This document shows, one piece after another, positions 1-4,841 of a stretch of 5,377 nucleotides of DNA. A program made the position numbers and the translations under genes. Position 1 is the first letter of the stretch. The number at the start of each line of letters is the position of its first letter. The notes beneath the pieces were generated by a model. That model worked only from the letters and a program-made list of their open reading frames with translations, was not told the origin of the DNA and did not search any database. The stretch is from Nocardioidaceae bacterium (GTDB taxonomy: Bacteria; Actinomycetota; Actinomycetes; Propionibacteriales; Nocardioidaceae): the NCBI GenBank assembly GCA_013696065.1, contig JACCZJ010000289.1, positions 1-5,377 of the forward strand, written 5' to 3'.

Positions 1-384
1 GGCCCCCACCTCGCGGAACGTGTCGGCAGGCAGCGCGACCGATGGGGGCGTACGTAGCCCCGCGCCCGCCACGACCTGCTTGGCGATGGGCTTGTCGAAG
101 GCGACGCGGGCCGCGGCCGGAGTCGAACCGACATATGCCATGCCGGCGAGTTCGAGGATCTCGCGCAACGCTCCGTCTTCGCCGGCCTCGCCGTGAAGCA
201 TCGGGATCACGCAGTCAGGTGACTCGTCGTGCAGCCAGGTCATCAGACTCGCGTCGACGTCACGCAACACGGCATCGACACCGGCGTCAGCCAGTGCTTC
301 CCTGACCCGTCGCCCCGAGCGTAGGGACACGTCACGCTCGTGTGACAAGCCGCCGGCGAGCACAACCACGCGCTGCCTGCTCAT
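1..384 (-). CDS. ddl: D-alanine--D-alanine ligase, N-terminal part (runs off the window)
   Basis: The first 128 residues of an ATP-grasp D-Ala-D-Ala ligase, which in the cytoplasm joins two D-alanines with ATP to make the dipeptide used by MurF for peptidoglycan precursors. Seen: an N-terminal VVVLAGGLSHERDVSLRSG block (residues 6-24) with E16 at the place of the substrate-binding Glu15 of E. coli DdlB; the family signature LHGEAGEDG (63-71), matching the HGxxGEDG motif; LELAGMAYVGS (77-87); and FDKPIAK (96-102), where K98 corresponds to the ATP-contacting Lys97. The remaining ATP-grasp and C-terminal catalytic parts lie beyond position 1, so activity cannot be judged. The ATG start has a textbook ribosome binding site. 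It lies 64 bases downstream of the aminotransferase gene on the same strand and is probably co-transcribed with it. Other ATP-grasp ligases are unlikely given the combined motifs. Confidence 0.93.
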   Translation of the reverse strand, partial: MSRQRVVVLAGGLSHERDVSLRSGRRVREALADAGVDAVLRDVDASLMTWLHDESPDCVIPMLHGEAGEDGALREILELAGMAYVGSTPAAARVAFDKPIAKQVVAGAGLRTPPSVALPADTFREVGA

Positions 385-389
385 GGGTT

Positions 390-395
390 ACCTCC
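390..395 (-). promoter_or_regulatory. Ribosome binding site of ddl
   Basis: Minus-strand GGAGGT lies five bases before the ATG at 384. It is a near-perfect anti-16S match and fixes the ddl start. I see no convincing promoter in the 64-base gap after the aminotransferase stop, which fits read-through from that gene. Confidence 0.8.
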
Positions 396-448
396 GCGGT
401 CGATGGGTGAAAGGGCTCGCACCGCACCTCGCAGGCTTGGTGGCTCAC

Positions 449-1765
449 TCACTCCAGGTCGGGGTGCGGTCTCTCGTCACCCCGGGTCAAGGTAGCGCTC
501 GTCGTACCGAACGTCTCGCGCAGCTCGAGATCGGCAGAGATGACGCCTGCCAAGCGACGTACGCCCTCACGGATCCGATCAGGCGTCGGATGGCAGTAGC
601 TCAGGCGGAGACTTCGGCTGCCGAAGCCGTCCGCGTAAAAGGCGGTACCGGGGACGTACGCCACTCTCGATGTCACCGCACGCGGCAGCATCGTCTTGGA
701 GTCGACGCCCTCGGGCAAGGTCACCCACACGTAGAAACCACCACCGGGAACTGTCCAGCTCGCCCCCGCCGGCATGAACTCGTCGAGCGCAGCCAGCATG
801 GAGTCGCGACGCTCGCGATACATCTCGTTGAAGCTCTTGATCTGCCCTCGCCAATCGTGGTGCTCGAGATACGCGCTGACCGCGAGTTGGCTGAACGTGG
901 GCGGGCACAGCGTGGCGGACTCCTGAGCGAGCACGAGTTTTTCCCGCACGGCATGCGGCGCCAGCACCCACCCCACCCGAAAACCTGGAGCGAACGTCTT
1001 GGAGAAAGAGCCGAGATAGATGACGTGGGCGGGATCGTCTGCCCTCATGGCCCGCATCGGCTCGGCATCGAAGCCAAGCAACCCATAGGGGTTGTCCTCC
1101 AAGACCAGCAGATCGGCCTGGGCGCATATGTCGAGGATCTGGGTACGGCGTTGCGCCGACAAGGTGACGCCGGCCGGGTTGTGGAAATTGGGGATTGTGT
1201 AGAGGAACTTGGATCGCCTGCCGGCAGCGGCCACCGCAACAATGGCCTGCTCGAGTGACCTCGGCACCAAGCCCTGGCCGTCCATCTCCACGTGCACGAC
1301 GTCGCACTCGTAGGCGTGGAAGACGCCGAGAGCGCCGACGTAGCTCGGGGCCTCACAGATCACGACATCGCCAGGGTCACAAAAGATCCGGGTCACCAGG
1401 TCGACGGCCTGCTGGCTGCCTACGGTGACGACGACGTCGTCGGGATGAGCGGAGATGCCTTCGAGAGCCATCACGTCGCAGATCTGCTCGCGCAGTCGGG
1501 GATCGCCTTGACCAGATCCGTACTGAAGCGCCATAGCGCCGTTGCTGCGGGTCAAGTCGCCCAGCGTCTCGGCGACCGCATCGATCGGGAGGGCGGAGAT
1601 GTTGGGCATCCCGCCAGCGAGCGACACCACCTCAGGGCGGCTCGCCACCGCAAAAAGTGCGCGGATCTCCGACGCCTTCATGCCCTGGGTACGTGCGGCG
1701 TAGCGGTCGACGTAGGAGTCGAGCCGGGTACGTCGAGTGGGTCGCAGAGGAGAGGTATCAGACAT
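449..1765 (-). CDS. PLP-dependent class I/II aminotransferase (LysN / MocR-domain-like)
   Basis: A 438-residue fold-type I aminotransferase, cytoplasmic, moving an amino group between an amino acid and a 2-oxo acid through pyridoxal phosphate. Seen: an entry motif SLAGGMP (48-54); YGSGQGDPRLRE (82-93); GSQQA (116-120) for the cofactor phosphate; Y142 for ring stacking; NFHNPAG (193-199) with N196; LEDNPYG (222-228) with D224 and Y227; the Schiff-base lysine K256 in GSFSKTFAPGFRVGW (252-266), with phosphate-binding R263; and R387 in LRLSY for the substrate carboxylate. All key residues are present. The pattern is that of 2-aminoadipate/LysN-type enzymes and of the catalytic half of MocR regulators, but there is no N-terminal helix-turn-helix. 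The substrate cannot be told from sequence; 2-aminoadipate, branched-chain or aromatic amino acids, or alanine are possible. The ATG start is kept because the arginine-rich lead-in to the ASEIRALF segment is familiar in this family, although its ribosome binding site is weak. ddl follows on the same strand. Confidence 0.9.
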   Translation of the reverse strand: MSDTSPLRPTRRTRLDSYVDRYAARTQGMKASEIRALFAVASRPEVVSLAGGMPNISALPIDAVAETLGDLTRSNGAMALQYGSGQGDPRLREQICDVMALEGISAHPDDVVVTVGSQQAVDLVTRIFCDPGDVVICEAPSYVGALGVFHAYECDVVHVEMDGQGLVPRSLEQAIVAVAAAGRRSKFLYTIPNFHNPAGVTLSAQRRTQILDICAQADLLVLEDNPYGLLGFDAEPMRAMRADDPAHVIYLGSFSKTFAPGFRVGWVLAPHAVREKLVLAQESATLCPPTFSQLAVSAYLEHHDWRGQIKSFNEMYRERRDSMLAALDEFMPAGASWTVPGGGFYVWVTLPEGVDSKTMLPRAVTSRVAYVPGTAFYADGFGSRSLRLSYCHPTPDRIREGVRRLAGVISADLELRETFGTTSATLTRGDERPHPDLE

Positions 1766-1843
1766 GCTTTGCTCGAGACGTTGGGTGTGGACGGCGTCTA
1801 CGATGCCTCATAGGACGTTCAGTCTTTCAGGCAGGTGAGTCAG
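1766..1843. promoter_or_regulatory. Divergent intergenic region, aminotransferase / GNAT gene
   Basis: These 78 bases must hold the promoters of both divergent genes. For the rightward GNAT gene a possible sigma-A-like pair is TGGACG (1788-1793) and TAGGAC (1811-1816), 17 bases apart, but both boxes are weak matches. TACGAT (1799-1804) is a better -10 by itself but has no -35 at proper distance. An inverted repeat AGACG-N14-CGTCT (1776-1799) could be an operator or chance. In front of the aminotransferase ATG there is only GAGC, a poor Shine-Dalgarno. No SigR-type GGAAT/GTT pair is seen. Confidence 0.3.
1833..1839 (+). promoter_or_regulatory. Ribosome binding site of the GNAT gene
   Basis: AGGTGAG stands four bases before ATG 1844. 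The in-frame GTG at 1835 lies inside this site, so the ATG is the better start; using the GTG would add only three residues. Confidence 0.6.
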
Positions 1844-2494
1844 ATGGCACGAAAACTGGTCTCGGTGACGCTTGACAACGCCGACGAGTTGCCCCTGCCG
1901 TGTCGTGCCTGCACGCTTTGGGAGCTCGGAGAGCGCGGCGGCGGCGCGTCCGGCAAGGACGACTGGCTATCGGCGGTGTTGCTCGAGTGGGGAAGCTGCG
2001 GCCGGATGATGTATGTCGACGGAGAGCTCGCCGGCTTCGCCTTGTATGCGCCGCCCGCATATGTCGCCGGCACCCCGATGCTGTCCGCCCGCCTGGTCAG
2101 TCCGGACGCGGTGTTGCTCATGACCGCTCGTATCCTCCCGCACTACGCCGAAGGGGGGCTGGGCAGGGTGTTGATCCAGGCGGTCGTGAAGGACGCCTTG
2201 AGCCGGCGGGGGGTCAAGGCGCTCGAGGCGTTCGGGGACGTGAAGGCCGGGCGCGACCGTGAACCGCTTTCCGGGGGCTGTGTGTTGCCCGCAGATTTCC
2301 TCACGGCGGTGGGCTTCAAAACGGTCAGCCGGCATCCGCGATATCCGCGCTTCCGGCTCGAGCTGCGGAGCGTCTTGTCGTGGCGCGAAGACGTCGAGGT
2401 TGCCTGGGAACGCTGGCTGGGGGCCATTCGGCCGGAGCGGGCGGTCGGACCAGTGGGGGTCAGCCCACGCACCGACGCCGCTGGGCCGGACTGA
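1844..2494 (+). CDS. GNAT-family N-acetyltransferase-like protein, cysteine-bearing, conserved in Actinobacteria
   Basis: A 216-residue cytoplasmic protein of the GNAT (acetyl-CoA-dependent acetyltransferase) type; the acceptor substrate is unknown. Seen: N-terminal LPLPCRACTLWELG (16-29) with a CxxC pair C20/C23; LLEWGSCGRMMYVDGELAGFALY (residues 46-68), the beta-strand run expected before the acetyl-CoA site; VLLMTARILPHYAEGGLGRVL (90-110), where EGGLGR is the pyrophosphate-binding motif A (family pattern Q/R-x-x-G-x-G/A); and CVLPADFLTAVGFKTV (146-161), the usual 'grows bigger, F-x-x-x-G-F' end of a GNAT domain. The tail after about residue 195 is Pro/Arg/Gly-rich and probably disordered. 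From memory, relatives with the CRxCxxWE and LLMTARxLPxY blocks sit beside trxA/parB in many actinobacteria. The start is set by the AGGTGAG site. The gene converges with trxA and diverges from the aminotransferase. Fold assignment is fairly sure, function not. Confidence 0.8.
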   Translation: MARKLVSVTLDNADELPLPCRACTLWELGERGGGASGKDDWLSAVLLEWGSCGRMMYVDGELAGFALYAPPAYVAGTPMLSARLVSPDAVLLMTARILPHYAEGGLGRVLIQAVVKDALSRRGVKALEAFGDVKAGRDREPLSGGCVLPADFLTAVGFKTVSRHPRYPRFRLELRSVLSWREDVEVAWERWLGAIRPERAVGPVGVSPRTDAAGPD

Positions 2495-2534
2495 CGAGCC
2501 GCCCGTTCACCAGCGGCGCCAGCATCGGTCTGGC

Positions 2535-2864
2535 TCAGGCGTCGATGAATTCGGAAAGCTGACGCAGCAGCGCCGCCTTCGGCTGAGCGCCGACGATCGA
2601 CTTGACGAGTTCGCCGCCCTTGTAGACGTTGAGTGCCGGAATCCCGGTGACGCGATAGCCAGCAGGAGTGACGGGGTTCTCGTCGACATTCATTTTGACG
2701 AAGTCCATCTTGTCGCCGTGTTCGGTAGCGAGTTCGTCAAGAATCGGGGCTACCTGGCGGCATGGGCCGCACCATTCGGCCCAAAAGTCGACCAGAACCG
2801 GCTTGTCGGCGTCGAGCACCGTGCTCTTGAAATCTGCATCGGTCACGGCTGGAAGGTTGCTCAT
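2535..2864 (-). CDS. trxA: Thioredoxin
   Basis: A 109-residue cytoplasmic thioredoxin, the standard family length, which reduces protein disulfides (for example in ribonucleotide reductase and peroxidases) and is recharged by TrxB. Seen: the active site W31-C-G-P-C35 inside VDFWAEWCGPCRQVAPIL; buried D26; K57 in FVKMNVDENP; the cis-proline P76 in TGIPAL; and the glycine-containing C-terminal strand VYKGGELVKSIVG. Numbering coincides residue for residue with E. coli thioredoxin at D26, C32, C35, K57 and P76, so all catalytic residues are present. The usual GIPT is GIPA here, a minor change. The ATG start has an AGGAG site. It lies 80 bases downstream of trxB on the same strand and is probably in the same transcript. 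Confidence in identity is very high. Confidence 0.98.
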   Translation of the reverse strand: MSNLPAVTDADFKSTVLDADKPVLVDFWAEWCGPCRQVAPILDELATEHGDKMDFVKMNVDENPVTPAGYRVTGIPALNVYKGGELVKSIVGAQPKAALLRQLSEFIDA

Positions 2865-2944
2865 TAATTACTCCTGCTTCAGTTCAGTGTGGTTTGGACA
2901 AATTATTGGGGGCTGGTCGACATACTGCGAGGGAGGCCAGTCCA
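2865..2944 (-). other. trxB-trxA intergenic spacer
   Basis: Eighty bases between the trxB stop and the trxA ATG, wider than normal for tightly coupled genes. It has a small A/T-rich patch (AATAATTT on the minus strand, about 2900-2907) that could serve as a -10 box, but I find no good -35 and no SigR-type pair. No clear hairpin terminator is present, so co-transcription from the trxB promoter is the simplest reading. Confidence 0.4.
2871..2875 (-). promoter_or_regulatory. Ribosome binding site of trxA
   Basis: Minus-strand AGGAG with six bases to ATG 2864, in an A/T-rich setting (TAATTA) that should keep the start unstructured, as expected for a well-translated thioredoxin. Confidence 0.75.
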
Positions 2945-3904
2945 TCACGCATCGGCCAAGGACGTCAGATGGCGCTCGGCATCGAGGGCTGCGGCACACC
3001 CGGTCCCGGCGGCGGTAACTGCTTGGCGGTAAGTGTGGTCGACCAGATCACCGCAGGCGAATACGCCAGCCACGTTGGTGCGGGTGCTCCCGTCCTGCAC
3101 CAGCACGTAGCCCTCATCGTCCAGGTCGACCTGACCGCGCACCAACTCCGAGCGCGGGTCGTGACCGATGGCGACGAAGAGGCCGGTGGCATCGATGGTG
3201 CGTGTCTCACCTGTCTGGGTGTCTTTGAGCACGACACCTTCGAGGTGGTCATCGCCAAGGATTCGATCGACGGCGCTGTTCCAGGCGAACTCGATTTTGT
3301 CGTTTGAATGTGCGCGGGCGGCCATGATCTTGCTGGCACGCAGCTCGTCGCGGCGATGAATCAGGGTCACCTTGGCAGCAAACCTGGTCAGGAACGTGGC
3401 CTCCTCGACCGCGGAGTCACCCCCACCGACGACGGCGATGTGCTGGTCGCGGAAAAAGAACCCGTCGCAGGTGGCACACCAGCTGACGCCGTGACCGGAG
3501 AGCCGGTCTTCGTCGGGCAAACCGAGTTTGCGGTAGCCGGAACCCATGGCCAAGATGACGGTACGGGCGCGGTGGGCCCCTCCCGATGAGTCGATAACCG
3601 TCTTGATCTCAGCGTCGAGGGCGACATCGGTGATGTCGTCGGCGACGAGCTCGGCACCGAACTTCTCGGCCTGCTTGCGGAGGTCGTCCATCAGAGCGGG
3701 GCCCATGATGCCGTCCGGAAAGCCGGGGAAGTTCTCCACATCGGTCGTCGTCATGAGGGCGCCGCCAGCGGTCACGGAACCCTCGAACACCAGGGGTTTG
3801 AGATTCGCGCGCGCCGCGTAGATCGCTGCGGTGTAGCCGGCCGGGCCTGATCCGATGATGATGACGTCGCGTATTTCGGACTCAGCCGCAGACACTTCGG
3901 TCAC
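2945..3904 (-). CDS. trxB: Thioredoxin reductase (NADPH, FAD)
   Basis: A 319-residue low-molecular-weight thioredoxin reductase, normal length, passing electrons from NADPH through FAD and a redox disulfide to thioredoxin. Seen: N-terminal FAD Rossmann motif GSGPAG (18-23); TDVENFPGFPDGIMG (54-68); MGSGYRKLGLPDE (120-132); the catalytic C143-A-T-C146-D; NADPH-binding GGGDSA (160-165) and HRRDELRAS (183-191), whose arginines select NADPH; and the C-terminal FAD signature ACGDLVDHTYRQAVTAAGTG (residues 283-302) with D286. Start: the frame stays open to a GTG at 3943, but GTG 3904 is preferred because AGGAG lies nine bases before it and the resulting N-terminus (MTEVSAAESEIRDVIIIGSG) fits the family. 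An upstream GTG at 3910 is only three bases from the site. It heads a trxB-trxA unit with its own promoter. Confidence 0.97.
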   Translation of the reverse strand: MTEVSAAESEIRDVIIIGSGPAGYTAAIYAARANLKPLVFEGSVTAGGALMTTTDVENFPGFPDGIMGPALMDDLRKQAEKFGAELVADDITDVALDAEIKTVIDSSGGAHRARTVILAMGSGYRKLGLPDEDRLSGHGVSWCATCDGFFFRDQHIAVVGGGDSAVEEATFLTRFAAKVTLIHRRDELRASKIMAARAHSNDKIEFAWNSAVDRILGDDHLEGVVLKDTQTGETRTIDATGLFVAIGHDPRSELVRGQVDLDDEGYVLVQDGSTRTNVAGVFACGDLVDHTYRQAVTAAGTGCAAALDAERHLTSLADA

Positions 3905-3913
3905 TGACACGGT

Positions 3914-3918
3914 CTCCT
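3914..3918 (-). promoter_or_regulatory. Ribosome binding site that sets the trxB start
   Basis: Minus-strand AGGAG is nine bases from GTG 3904, three from GTG 3910. A weaker GGCGG (3951-3955), seven bases before GTG 3943, could support a 13-residue longer form. Confidence 0.65.
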
Positions 3919-3964
3919 GGAATCTGGTGAGGACGCGGCGCACTTATATGCCGCCGTGGAGTGC

Positions 3965-3991
3965 AACCGATCTTAGGTCGTGGCCATTCCC
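3965..3991 (-). promoter_or_regulatory. SigR/SigH-type (thiol-oxidative stress ECF) promoter of trxB-trxA
   Basis: On the minus strand, GGGAAT (3991-3986) is followed after exactly 18 bases by GTT (3967-3965). This is a complete match to the GGGAAT-N18-GTT consensus known for Streptomyces SigR and close to that of mycobacterial SigH, regulators that switch on trxBA during disulfide stress. The -35 box begins eight bases after the anti-sigma stop codon. Transcription should start near 3958, giving a leader of roughly 55 bases. The sigma factor that uses it is inferred: a SigR/SigH homologue is not in this window, and the SigM next door is the alternative. Confidence 0.75.
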
Positions 3992-3998
3992 GACGCGC

Positions 3999-4841
3999 TC
4001 AGTAGTCAGTGCTGTAGAGCAGCTCGGTCGGAGTCCTGCAGTCGAATACCGACACAGACGATGCTGCCTGGTCGACGAGCACCACCGCGCGCTTGCCCCG
4101 CCACCTGACTGGGGCGGCAAAGGAGCGCTCGTCATCGGTGCTGGTGAAGCTCCGGTACGTCGCACACCGGGCGGCGATTTCCAGCAGCGACCCCTGCACC
4201 GGGCCGTCTTGAGCGAACTCCGCTCGAGTCGCAAAGGCAGCGAGATTCCGCCGATTCAACCGCTCGACCATGTCGGCCTCGTCTGCCGGTGTGGGACTTC
4301 CTGTGACGCCGCCCTCTTCGAGGTTGTTGGCTTCACCGTCGCCGCCTCCCTTTTCGGCTTCATCGCTGGCGTTTGGCCGGTCAGCGTCGCGCTGGCTGAG
4401 GTTATCGGCGGAGCCGGCGGTGGCCTGGTCCGCGGATCCGGAGCCCAGGTCGAGGTTGTTCAGCGCGGTCGGGATGGCGATAACCGCCACCGCGGCCGCT
4501 GCCCCGATCAGGATCCACTTCGGTCGACGAGACGCGGTGCGGGAGGGCTGGGAGACGTCCGGCGCACGACGGGCTGCCAGTGAGGGGATGCCCGCCTCAC
4601 GCTCAGCACTCGCCCGCTCGAGCACCGCATCGAGATCAGCCGCGACCGATGCCGGCATGGCAGCGAGATCGGCGCCGACGCCAGCAAGCTCAGCGGATAC
4701 GGCGTCGAGGGCTGCCAACGAGTCGGCGCAGTCGGCGCAGCGGTCCACATGGCCCTGGACCGAGGCTGCGGCGTGGGGCTCGAGCACCTGCGCGTGGAGG
4801 TCGGAGATCTCGTCAAGGGTGGGGTGCCCGGATTCGTTCAC
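3999..4841 (-). CDS. rsmA: Zinc-binding (ZAS-type) transmembrane anti-sigma factor for the adjacent SigM
   Basis: A 280-residue anti-sigma factor, expected to hold SigM at the membrane until a signal releases it. Seen: an N-terminal cytoplasmic domain (1-80) with HVDRCADC, the H31-x3-C35-x2-C38 zinc motif, plus H6 as likely fourth ligand; this ligand spacing equals that I recall for ChrR of Rhodobacter (H6, H31, C35, C38). One membrane helix follows (about 109-127, WILIGAAAAVAVIAIPTAL) with basic RRPK before it, giving N-in topology. Then come an acidic, low-complexity Ser/Asp/Glu/Gly linker (about 131-192) and a small outer C-terminal domain (about 193-280) holding only two cysteines, C226 and C268. 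The frame is open further upstream, but GTG 4841 overlaps the sigma stop as GTGA, has GGAGGAGA upstream, and puts the zinc motif at the normal distance. The outer domain is not recognised. The symbol follows mycobacterial usage and rests on position and domain plan. Confidence 0.85.
   Translation of the reverse strand: MNESGHPTLDEISDLHAQVLEPHAAASVQGHVDRCADCADSLAALDAVSAELAGVGADLAAMPASVAADLDAVLERASAEREAGIPSLAARRAPDVSQPSRTASRRPKWILIGAAAAVAVIAIPTALNNLDLGSGSADQATAGSADNLSQRDADRPNASDEAEKGGGDGEANNLEEGGVTGSPTPADEADMVERLNRRNLAAFATRAEFAQDGPVQGSLLEIAARCATYRSFTSTDDERSFAAPVRWRGKRAVVLVDQAASSVSVFDCRTPTELLYSTDY
4722..4739 (-). repeat. Perfect 9-base tandem repeat coding the zinc-ligand units of the anti-sigma factor
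   Basis: Two adjoining copies of minus-strand TGCGCCGAC (4739-4731 and 4730-4722), in frame, encode C35-A-D and C38-A-D, including both zinc-binding cysteines. Confidence 0.85.

Noticed and set aside
383..1258. Plus-strand open frame of 291 codons opposite the aminotransferase
   Set aside because: It is antisense to a fully motif-supported gene, has no recognisable domain, and long shadow frames are normal at this GC content.
1776..1799. AGACG-N14-CGTCT inverted repeat as an operator
   Set aside because: Arms are only five bases, with a mismatch when extended, in GC-rich sequence; chance is likely. It is kept only as a remark on the intergenic region.
1292..1813. Plus-strand open frame of 173 codons antisense to the aminotransferase N-terminus
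   Set aside because: Same reason; its composition mirrors the complementary coding sequence and it overlaps the divergent promoter region.
2498..2534. Rho-independent terminator between trxA and the GNAT gene
   Set aside because: Stems are only five base pairs, mutually exclusive in part, and no T-tract follows on either strand.
3855..4583. Plus-strand open frame of 242 codons over the trxB start and the anti-sigma gene
   Set aside because: It runs antisense across two supported genes and the trxB promoter, with no known motif. The hydrophobic stretch in it is a shadow of coding sequence on the other strand.
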